DNA of 64,000 bases from Lysobacter sp. ISL-50 (lineage in GTDB: Bacteria; Pseudomonadota; Gammaproteobacteria; Xanthomonadales; Xanthomonadaceae). The stretch is taken from assembly GCF_018612875.1 (NCBI RefSeq), contig NZ_JAGGRI010000024.1, positions 124,001-188,000 on the forward strand. Direction: 5' to 3'. A model generated the notes under the pieces. That model saw nothing but the letters and a program-made list of their open reading frames with translations. It was not told where the DNA came from and did no database searches. The translations under genes and the position numbers were made by a program. Each line of letters opens with the position of its first letter. Position 1 is the first letter of the stretch. Positions 57,541 to 64,000 of this stretch are shown in pieces.

Positions 57541-60045
57541 GTGGGCCGGATCATCGCGATGGCATGGCGGCAATTGCGCCGCGACCTGAAAGCCGGCGAC
57601 GTGCGCATCCTGCTCGCCTCGCTGGTGCTGGCGGTGCTGGCGGTGACCGCGGTCGGTTTCGTCACCGATCGCGCCGAGCGCGCGCTGGCGATCGAAGCCA
57701 ACCGCCTGCTCGGCGGCGACGCGGTGATCCGCGCCGATCAGCCGATCCAGGGCGCGTTGCGCGAAGCCGCTTCGGTGCCGCAACTGCGCCGCGCCGAAGC
57801 GACCGAACTGCAGACCATGATCCGGGTCGGCGAGCGCCTGCAATTGGGCGATCTGCGCGCGCTGGGTCAGGGCTTTCCGCTGCGCGGCAGCTTCCGCATC
57901 GCCGATCGCGCCGGCGGCGCCGAACGCGATGCGACCGGCGTGCCCGCGCCGGGCACGGTGTGGATGAGCCAGGCCGGCGCCGACACGCTCGGGGCGAAGA
58001 TCGGCCAGGACATCGCCATCGGCGATTCGCGCCTGCGTCTGGCCGCGCTGGTCACGCAGGAACCCGACGCGTCGCTGGACTACTTCAACATCGCACCGAA
58101 GGTGTTTCTCAGCCTCGCCGATCTGCCCGCGACCGGCCTGATCCAGCCCGGCAGCCGCATCCGTTATCGAATGGTCGTCGCCGGCGCGCCCGGCGCGGTC
58201 GAGCGCTTCGTCGCCGCGGCCAAGCCCGCGCTCGGCCGCGGCCAGCGTCTGGAAACCATTTCCGACGCACGCCCGGAAGTGCGCTCGGCGCTCGATCGCG
58301 CCGGACGTTTCCTCGGCCTGGCCGCGCTGGTGTCGGTGGTGTTGGCCGCGGTCGCGGTGGCGATGGCCGCGCGCCGGCACAGCGAGCGCCATCTGTCCGG
58401 CACCGCGGTCATGCGTTGCCTGGGCGCGAGCCAGCGCACCCTGGTCGGCATCCACGTCGGCGAGATGGTGTTGCTGGGGTTGATCGCCAGCGCCATCGGT
58501 GTCGCGCTCGCATTCGGCCTGCAATGGGCGATCGGCGGCTGGCTCGAACAGTCCTTGAAGATGTCGATCCCGGCGGCGAGCGCGATGCCGGCGCTGCAGG
58601 GCTTCGGCGTCGGTCTGGTGGTGTTGCTCGCCTTCGGCGCGCCGCCGGTGCTGGCGCTGCGCCGGGTGCCGGCGCTGCGCGTGCTGCGCCGCGATCTTGA
58701 CCCGACCGAGCCCAGCGCATGGCTGGTCGGTGTCGCCGGCCTGATCGGGCTGGGCGCGTTGCTGTGGTGGAAGGCGGGCTCGGTGGCCTTGGGCGCGTAC
58801 ATGCTCGCCGGCATCGCCGCGACCTTGGCGGTATTGGCGTTGCTGGCCTGGGGCATGATCGTGCTGGTGCGCCGGCTGCGTTCGCGCCTGCGCGGCAGCC
58901 TGCGCTATGGCCTGGCCAATGTCAGCCGCCGCGCCGGCACCAGCATCGCCCAGGTGTCGGCGCTGGGATTGGGATTGATGGCGTTGTTGCTGCTGACCTT
59001 CGTGCGCACCGATCTGCTCGATCGCTGGCAGCTGGCGCTGGCCAGCGATGCGCCCAACCGTTTCATCATCAACGTGCAGCCCGACCAACTGGTCGATGTG
59101 CGCAAGTTCATCGGCGCGCAAGGGCTGGCCGCGCCGACCTTGTTCCCGATGATCCGCGCGCGGCTGGTGTCGTACAACGGCAAGCCGGTGACCGGCGACA
59201 GCTACGCCGAACGCGGCGATCGCGCCAAGCAACTGGCCGAGCGCGAGTTCAATCTGTCGGTGGCGCAGACGCTGCGCGCGGACAACAAACTGGTCGAGGG
59301 CAAGTTCTGGGCGCCGCGCAAGCTCGCGCAGCCGGAGGTTTCGGTGGAAGAAAGCTTCGCCGAGACCTTGGGCTGGAAGGTCGGCGACACGATCGGTTTC
59401 GATATCGCCGGGCAAGCCTTCAGCGCCAGGATCACCAGCCTGCGCAAGGTCGATTGGGAGAGCTTCCGTCCGAACTTCTTCGTGATCGCCTCGCCCGGAT
59501 CGATGGACGGCTACGCCGCCAGCTACATCACCGCGATCAGCGTGCCGCCGGCGCAGACCCGCTTCACTTCGCAGTTGGTCGAGCAGTTCCCGAATCTGTC
59601 CGTGATCGACGTGGAGGCCGTGCTCAAGCAGGTACGCAGCACCGCCGATCAGGTGTCGACCGTGGTCGAGGTGGTGTTCTATTTCTCGCTGATCGCCGGT
59701 GTGCTGGTGCTGATGGCGGCGGTGAGCGCGAGCCAGGACGAACGCTTGCTCGAAGGCGGGGTGATGCGCGTGCTCGGCGGCAGCCGCAGGCAGTTGCGTC
59801 TGGCGCAGGCGTCGGAGTTCGCCGCGATCGGTTTGTTGTCGGGCCTGACCGCGGCCATCGCCGCCTCGGTGCTGGCCGGCGTGGTCGCGGTGCAGGTGTT
59901 CGATTTGCCATGGGAATTCGATTGGCGCATGGCCGCGACCGGTGGCGGCCTGGGCGTGTTGGCGGCGTTGGCGGCCGGCATGTTCGCGACGCGACGGGTG
60001 CTGGATGCGCCGCCTTCGGTGACGTTGCGCGAGTTGCAGGGCTGA
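57541..60045 (+). CDS. ybbP: FtsX-like ABC transporter permease, YbbP-type
   Basis: An 834-residue permease with about ten membrane helices in two FtsX units and large periplasmic domains. The start is GTG, two bases after the ATPase stop. The N-terminal helix (ILLASLVLAVLAVTAVGFVT), AALVSVVLAAVAVAMAARRH and the last helices (VVFYFSLIAGVLVLMAAVSA) fit the family. Works with the YbbA-like ATPase; the transported or mechanically affected substrate is not known. Confidence 0.93.
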   Translation: MGRIIAMAWRQLRRDLKAGDVRILLASLVLAVLAVTAVGFVTDRAERALAIEANRLLGGDAVIRADQPIQGALREAASVPQLRRAEATELQTMIRVGERLQLGDLRALGQGFPLRGSFRIADRAGGAERDATGVPAPGTVWMSQAGADTLGAKIGQDIAIGDSRLRLAALVTQEPDASLDYFNIAPKVFLSLADLPATGLIQPGSRIRYRMVVAGAPGAVERFVAAAKPALGRGQRLETISDARPEVRSALDRAGRFLGLAALVSVVLAAVAVAMAARRHSERHLSGTAVMRCLGASQRTLVGIHVGEMVLLGLIASAIGVALAFGLQWAIGGWLEQSLKMSIPAASAMPALQGFGVGLVVLLAFGAPPVLALRRVPALRVLRRDLDPTEPSAWLVGVAGLIGLGALLWWKAGSVALGAYMLAGIAATLAVLALLAWGMIVLVRRLRSRLRGSLRYGLANVSRRAGTSIAQVSALGLGLMALLLLTFVRTDLLDRWQLALASDAPNRFIINVQPDQLVDVRKFIGAQGLAAPTLFPMIRARLVSYNGKPVTGDSYAERGDRAKQLAEREFNLSVAQTLRADNKLVEGKFWAPRKLAQPEVSVEESFAETLGWKVGDTIGFDIAGQAFSARITSLRKVDWESFRPNFFVIASPGSMDGYAASYITAISVPPAQTRFTSQLVEQFPNLSVIDVEAVLKQVRSTADQVSTVVEVVFYFSLIAGVLVLMAAVSASQDERLLEGGVMRVLGGSRRQLRLAQASEFAAIGLLSGLTAAIAASVLAGVVAVQVFDLPWEFDWRMAATGGGLGVLAALAAGMFATRRVLDAPPSVTLRELQG

Positions 60046-60049
60046 GGCG

Positions 60050-60150
60050 GCCCTCACCCCAGCCCTCTCCCGCAAGCGGGAGAGGGAGTACTTGCGACTC
60101 GGAACTTGGAGCCCCTCTCCCGCTTGCGGGAGAGGGGTTGGGGTGAGGGA
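60050..60150. repeat. Family 2 palindromic repeats, inverted pair
   Basis: GGCCCTCACCCCAGCCCTCT with GCAAGC and GGGAGAGGG at 60052-60087, then the inverted copy CCCCTCTCCCGCTTGCGGGA to GGGTTGGGGTGAGGG at 60112-60149. Together they would fold into one long hairpin. Between convergent genes. Confidence 0.75.
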
Positions 60151-60156
60151 ACGCTC

Positions 60157-60414
60157 TTAAACCTGCAACTGCGGCTGCGCCTGAAACCTGCGCGCATACC
60201 CGCGCTCTTCCGCCACGCGCTCGACCTCGGTATCGGCCAAGTCCGCCGCCGCGTACACGACGTACACCATCGAGCCTTCGCGCAAGCCGACATGATGCAA
60301 TCGATAACGCTGAGCGCCGCTGCCGGTATCGGGCGGGTAATGAAGCGGCGGCTCGCCGCTGTCGAAGTCGAGTTCGCTGTTGTCGACGGTGCCGCCGACG
60401 AATAGGGCTCGCAT
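60157..60414 (-). CDS. Small unknown protein
   Basis: An 85-residue soluble protein (MRALFVGGTVDNSELDFDSG, then HYPPDTGSGAQRYRLHHVGL, ending RRFQAQPQLQV). AGGAG lies nine bases before the ATG, which supports a real gene. No family recognised, and there is no operon partner close enough for an inference. Cytoplasmic. Confidence 0.75.
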   Translation of the reverse strand: MRALFVGGTVDNSELDFDSGEPPLHYPPDTGSGAQRYRLHHVGLREGSMVYVVYAAADLADTEVERVAEERGYARRFQAQPQLQV

Positions 60415-60538
60415 CTGCTATCGCTCCTGAGTCAGGGGAACGTCTCGCATCGTCCCCATCGCGACGTTGCGGCGCGATGAAACCGGCGTTGCGCCGGCGC
60501 AAAATCGCAGCCAGATTTGCGATAAGCGCGACGCGCGC

Positions 60539-61315
60539 TCATTCGCCCGGCGACAGATGTCCGGAAAACACCCGATGGCGCGGATGCAGCCGCAGCCACA
60601 AGCTCTGCGCCAGCAACAATGCCGCGACCGCGAGCGCGCCCCACGCGGCGATGCTGGCGCCGCTCAGCGCCGAATCGGCCTGCTTCACATAAACCGCGGC
60701 CAAACCCCAGAGCGCGGCGAGGGTGTAACCGGTGCTGCCGCGCATGCGCGCGTTCAGCGCCAGCAGCAACACCGCCGCCAGCGCCAGCAACGCCAGGCTC
60801 CACGCCAGCATGGGGTCGGTCGGCAGCAGCCGATAGGCCACGATCACCTGCGCGGTGTTCAGGAACGCCGCCAGCGACAGCCAGCCGGCGTGCAGAGATA
60901 TCGCGAACTTGGCCCAGATGGCCTGTCCGGGCAGGGGCGAGAGGTCGCGGGCCAGCACCACCGCGGCCCAGGCCATGCATGCCAGCGCCAGCCAGATCGC
61001 CGCCAGGGCCAGCCAGAACCACTGCTGCGAGAAGATCGGCATCCACAGCGCGGTCAGGGTGAAACCGGCCGCCACCGCCGGGCGCAGCCGCAGCAGGGTC
61101 TCGTGCTCGCGCCAGCGTCCGCGCAGTTGCCACAGCGCGAAGGCCAGATCGAGCAGGAAAATCAGGCCCCAGATCGAGAACGCGTAACCGGCCGCGACCA
61201 GCAAAGTGGGGTAGCGATCGGAGATTTCGCCGGTGTCGGGGCCGAAATAGCCCTGTTGCGCGAACCAGGCCACCGCCGGCATCAGCGCAGCCGCGATCAG
61301 GACGGGCAGGCGCAC
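60539..61315 (-). CDS. Polytopic membrane protein, TspO/MBR-related
   Basis: A 258-residue inner-membrane protein with about eight hydrophobic segments and many Trp residues (YAFSIWGLIFLLDLAFALWQ, IFSQQWFWLALAAIWLALAC, WAKFAISLHAGWLSLAAFLN). The YAFSIWG... block recalls the TspO/tryptophan-rich sensory group; I place it near that family but not firmly. AAGGAGG six bases upstream of the GTG at 61315 sets the start, ten codons inside the longest open frame. Divergent from the methyltransferase gene. Confidence 0.8.
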   Translation of the reverse strand: MRLPVLIAAALMPAVAWFAQQGYFGPDTGEISDRYPTLLVAAGYAFSIWGLIFLLDLAFALWQLRGRWREHETLLRLRPAVAAGFTLTALWMPIFSQQWFWLALAAIWLALACMAWAAVVLARDLSPLPGQAIWAKFAISLHAGWLSLAAFLNTAQVIVAYRLLPTDPMLAWSLALLALAAVLLLALNARMRGSTGYTLAALWGLAAVYVKQADSALSGASIAAWGALAVAALLLAQSLWLRLHPRHRVFSGHLSPGE

Positions 61316-61399
61316 GGCGTCCTCCTTGAGATCCAATGCCACACCCTAGCGCGCAGCCGCGTAAAATCGGCGCGATGATCGAATCTCTCCGTAATCGCC

Positions 61400-62476
61400 A
61401 TGCGCGTTGATCCCTCCGACGACGCGCTCGATACCCTGTTCCAGCCTTTCGCCGACGGCGTACTGAGCTGGCCCGAACACGGCGGCGCGCTGTTCCTGCG
61501 CGCGCGCGACGGCGTCGGCCTGCGCCAGCGGCCGCGCCCGGGCCTGGTCTGCGAGCAGGATTACAAGCCCGCGCTCGACGCCCTGCATCGCGGCGGCCTG
61601 GAGACGATCGAGCTCGAATCGGCCGATCCCGCGCAAGCGCCGTCCAAGCGTTACCCGCTGGTGCTGGTGCTGCCGCCGCGCCAGCGCGAGGAAGCGCGCG
61701 CGTTGTTCGCGCAGGCGATCGCGCACACTGCGCCGGGCGGGCGGGTGGTCGCCTGCCTGCGCAACGACGAGGGCGCGCGTTCGGGCGAGGACGATCTGGG
61801 CCGCATCGCCGGCAAGGTCGCCAGCCTGTCCAAGCGCAAATGCCGGGTGTTCTGGACTCCGCCGCTGGACGGCGCGCCCGATCCGCAGCTGGCGCGGCAA
61901 TGGGCCGCGCTGGACGCGCCGCGCGAGATCCTCGGCGGCCGTTTCCGCAGCCGCCCGGGCCTGTTCGCCTGGGACCGGGTCGATCCGGCCTCGGCGCTGC
62001 TGGCCGAACACCTGCCGGCCGATCTGGCCGGCCGCGCCGCCGATCTGGGCGCCGGTTACGGCTATCTGTCGGCGGAACTGCTGGCGCGTTGCCCGCGCAT
62101 CACCGCGCTGGATCTGTACGAAGCGCAGGGGCGCGCCGTGCAACTGGCGCGGATCAACCTGCAGCGCATCCACAGCGCGGTGCCGATGGAATTCTTCTGG
62201 CACGACGTCACCGCCGGCCTGTCCCAGCGCTACGACGTGATCGTCAGCAATCCGCCGTTCCACGCCCAGGGCCGCGAAGAGCGCCCCGACATCGGCCGCC
62301 GCTTCATCGCCGTGGCCGCCGAGGCGCTCAATCCCGGCGGCCGCCTGTGGCTGGTCGCCAATCGCCATCTGCCGTATGAGGTCGTGCTCGACGAACGCTT
62401 CGGCCAGGTGCGCACGGTCGCCCAGCACGGCGGCTTCAAGGTGGTCGAGGCGATCAAGGCGCGGGGCCGCGCATGA
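61400..62476 (+). CDS. RsmC-like class I methyltransferase
   Basis: A 358-residue protein of the two-domain RsmC type: a degenerate N-terminal domain (about 1-170) and a catalytic one with AADLGAGYGYLSAEL (SAM binding), ITALDLYEAQGRAV and the NPPFH motif (DVIVSNPPFHAQGREERPDI) that positions a base amine. RsmC methylates G1207 of 16S rRNA. Its stop overlaps the RsuA start by four bases (ATGA), linking two rRNA modification genes. Confidence 0.9.
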   Translation: MRVDPSDDALDTLFQPFADGVLSWPEHGGALFLRARDGVGLRQRPRPGLVCEQDYKPALDALHRGGLETIELESADPAQAPSKRYPLVLVLPPRQREEARALFAQAIAHTAPGGRVVACLRNDEGARSGEDDLGRIAGKVASLSKRKCRVFWTPPLDGAPDPQLARQWAALDAPREILGGRFRSRPGLFAWDRVDPASALLAEHLPADLAGRAADLGAGYGYLSAELLARCPRITALDLYEAQGRAVQLARINLQRIHSAVPMEFFWHDVTAGLSQRYDVIVSNPPFHAQGREERPDIGRRFIAVAAEALNPGGRLWLVANRHLPYEVVLDERFGQVRTVAQHGGFKVVEAIKARGRA

Positions 62477-63174
62477 AACTGGTCAAGCTGATCGCCAACC
62501 TGGGTTACGGCAGCCGCAAGGACGTGACCGCAATGTTCCGCCAGGGCCGCATCACCGATGCCGGCGGCGAGGTGCTGTACGCCGACGACAAAGTCGAGCA
62601 TGCGGCGATCCGCATCGACGGCGAAGCGCTCGATCCGCCGCAGGGCTTGACGATTCTGCTGCACAAGCCGGTCGGCTACACCTGTTCGACCAAGGACCCC
62701 GGCCGCGTCGTCTACGACCTGCTGCCGCCGCGTTATCGCCTGCGTTCGCCGCTGCTGTCCACGGTCGGCCGGCTGGATCGCGACACCAGCGGCATGCTGC
62801 TGCTGACCGACGATGGCGGCCTGCTGCACCGGATCGTTTCGCCCAAGGCCCATCTGGACAAAGTGTACGAGGCCACGCTGGCCTCGGACCTGCGCGGCGA
62901 GGAAGCCGCGATCTTCGCCAGCGGCGAGCTGATGCTGGAAGCGGAGAAGACGCCGCTGGCGCCGGCCGCGCTGGAGGTGCTGGAACCGCGCCGGGCGCGG
63001 TTGATCCTCACCGAGGGCCGTTACCACCAGGTGCGGCGCATGTTCGCCGCGGTCGGCAACCACGTGGACGCGCTGCATCGCGCGCGCATCGGCGGTTTGT
63101 CGCTGCGGGACCTGCCGAGCGGGCAATGGCGCACGCTCGATTCCGCCGACCTTGAGACCTTGTTCCGTGGCTGA
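62473..63174 (+). CDS. 16S rRNA pseudouridine synthase, RsuA family
   Basis: A 233-residue enzyme with an N-terminal S4-like RNA-binding region (KLIANLGYGSRKDVTAMFRQ) and the RsuA/RluB catalytic block TVGRLDRDTSGMLLLTDDGG containing the catalytic Asp. The late EGRYHQVRRMFAAVGNHVDA block is standard. RsuA makes pseudouridine 516 in 16S rRNA; the exact site is inferred. Overlaps both neighbours. Confidence 0.92.
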   Translation: MKLVKLIANLGYGSRKDVTAMFRQGRITDAGGEVLYADDKVEHAAIRIDGEALDPPQGLTILLHKPVGYTCSTKDPGRVVYDLLPPRYRLRSPLLSTVGRLDRDTSGMLLLTDDGGLLHRIVSPKAHLDKVYEATLASDLRGEEAAIFASGELMLEAEKTPLAPAALEVLEPRRARLILTEGRYHQVRRMFAAVGNHVDALHRARIGGLSLRDLPSGQWRTLDSADLETLFRG

Positions 63175-63880
63175 GTTCGCCGTGCGTCCGCTCGATTTCG
63201 TTCCCGCCGCGGTGTTGTTCGACATGGACGGGCTGATGCTCGACAGCGAACGGGCGATGCTGGAAACCTGGCGCGAAGCGGCGCTGACCGAATCGATCGA
63301 CGCCGACGACGGCCTGTGGCTGTCGATGGTCGGCATGCATGATCGCGCCAGCTTCGCGATGTTGGCCGGGCACCTGGGCGAAGACGCGGCGACGCGGCTG
63401 CGCGATACCAGTTATCGCCTGTACGACCAGCGCGTGGTCGCCGGCTTGCCGCGCAAGAACGGCCTGCTGGAATTGCTGGATCTGCTGGAAGCGCACGGCA
63501 TCGCCAAGGCGGTGGCGACCTCGACCCGGCGCGAGCGCGCGCTGAGCAAGCTCGCCGCCAGCGGGCTGATCGATCGCTTCGGCGTGATCGTGACCGGCAG
63601 CGATGTCGAGCATCCCAAGCCGGCGCCGGACATCTATCTGCTGGCGGCGCGCGAACTCGGCGTGGACCCGCGCCGGTGCGTGGTGCTGGAGGACTCCGAG
63701 CCCGGCGTGCGCGCGGCGCTCGCGGCCGGCGCGACGCCGATCCAGGTGCCGGATCTGGTCGCGCCAGGAGACGAGTTGCGCGGCTTCGGCCATCGCATCG
63801 TCGCTTCGCTGGGGCGGGCGCATGAATTGCTCGACGCGGTGCTGCGGGGCGGGGATGGGTGGGCTGTGGTTCGCGGCTAA
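63167..63880 (+). CDS. HAD-family phosphatase (beta-phosphoglucomutase-like)
   Basis: A 237-residue HAD hydrolase: motif I LFDMDGLMLDSE (Asp19 nucleophile, Asp21 acid), motif II VATSTRRERAL (Thr/Ser), Lys in HPKPAPDIYLLA and motif IV VLEDSEPGVRAAL. A four-helix cap lies between motifs I and II. The GTG at 63167 overlaps the rsuA-like stop by 8 bp and is preferred over a TTG at 63152. Probably a small sugar phosphate or nucleotide phosphatase; third gene of the operon. Confidence 0.9.
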   Translation: MAEFAVRPLDFVPAAVLFDMDGLMLDSERAMLETWREAALTESIDADDGLWLSMVGMHDRASFAMLAGHLGEDAATRLRDTSYRLYDQRVVAGLPRKNGLLELLDLLEAHGIAKAVATSTRRERALSKLAASGLIDRFGVIVTGSDVEHPKPAPDIYLLAARELGVDPRRCVVLEDSEPGVRAALAAGATPIQVPDLVAPGDELRGFGHRIVASLGRAHELLDAVLRGGDGWAVVRG

Positions 63881-63882
63881 GA

Positions 63883-64000
63883 GCAAATCCCCCCTGGCCC
63901 CCCTTTTTCAAAGGGGGGAAGCGTTCTAGGGGTTGTGCAGGGGCTCAGACGACGCAGCTTCGTTGCAAGCAAGCTCTTGCTGTTCCCCCCTTTGAAAAAG
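63883..64000. repeat. Family 3 repeat, continues past the window end
   Basis: Begins AGCAAATCCCCCCTGGCCCC with CCCTTTTTCAAAGGGGGGAA, then, after a spacer, GCTCTTGCTGTTCCCCCCTT followed by TGAAAAAG at the window edge. Second copy of the element at 55754-55880. Confidence 0.75.

Noticed and set aside
57400-60075. 891-codon open frame antisense to the YbbP-type permease
   Set aside because: Shadow of a high-GC gene; composition is His/Arg/Gln rich without domains.

Overview
The window is high-GC DNA (roughly two-thirds G+C by eye) with dense, well-spaced genes. Protein styles point to a gammaproteobacterial predatory or lytic genus of the Xanthomonadaceae, most likely Lysobacter. The evidence is several secreted wall-lytic enzymes with SH3-like tails, MocR and RND-pump arrangements, and three families of short palindromic extragenic repeats scattered between genes. 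The genus is an inference; no rRNA or marker gene is present.

Layout. 0.1-4.9 kb: secreted lactonase-type beta-propeller, aldo/keto reductase, and an orphan 707-residue protein with a polyproline tract. 5.2-10.4 kb: three consecutive secreted or anchored peptidoglycan-targeting proteins (amidase, SpoIID-like protein, M23 endopeptidase), two of which share a nearly identical C-terminal module. 10.6-12.9 kb: HEAT-repeat protein, cold-shock protein, acidic unknown protein. 13.1-15.5 kb: a condensation-domain acyltransferase translationally coupled to a glycosyltransferase. 15.7-21.6 kb: a second amidase, MATE and MFS transporters, and a DsbA-like oxidoreductase. 22.2-28.6 kb: a secreted unknown protein, then a lower-GC island with an Rhs protein, a private C-terminal tip and a two-helix membrane protein that looks like its immunity partner. 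28.6-35.1 kb: RND efflux operon with its own TetR gene. 35.2-38.3 kb: MocR regulator divergent from an EamA transporter, then a small unknown gene. 38.6-43.0 kb: an RNA-repair-type operon (slipin, unknown Cys-cluster protein, RtcB ligase) preceded by two tandem tRNA-like elements and several hairpins. 43.3-47.3 kb: isochorismatase-like hydrolase, AsnC regulator, polysaccharide deacetylase, small membrane protein, ECF sigma factor and a membrane partner. 47.4-48.2 kb: six tandem copies of a 137-bp repeat. 48.4-55.7 kb: an R-body (Reb) locus with its own sigma-like and Crp-like regulators, a large protein carrying adenosine-deaminase-type metal-site motifs, and unknown small proteins. 55.9-63.9 kb: TesA-like esterase divergent from a YbbA/YbbP-type ABC system, a small unknown gene, a membrane protein, and an operon of RsmC-like methyltransferase, RsuA-like pseudouridine synthase and HAD phosphatase.

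How the pieces fit. Many genes concern attack or envelope work: wall hydrolases, Rhs tip plus immunity candidate, R bodies and an efflux pump. The two most unusual loci are the tandem tRNA-like elements in front of the slipin/RtcB operon and the R-body locus carrying a deaminase-fold protein. Functions given for both are inference from motifs and gene order; no search was run.
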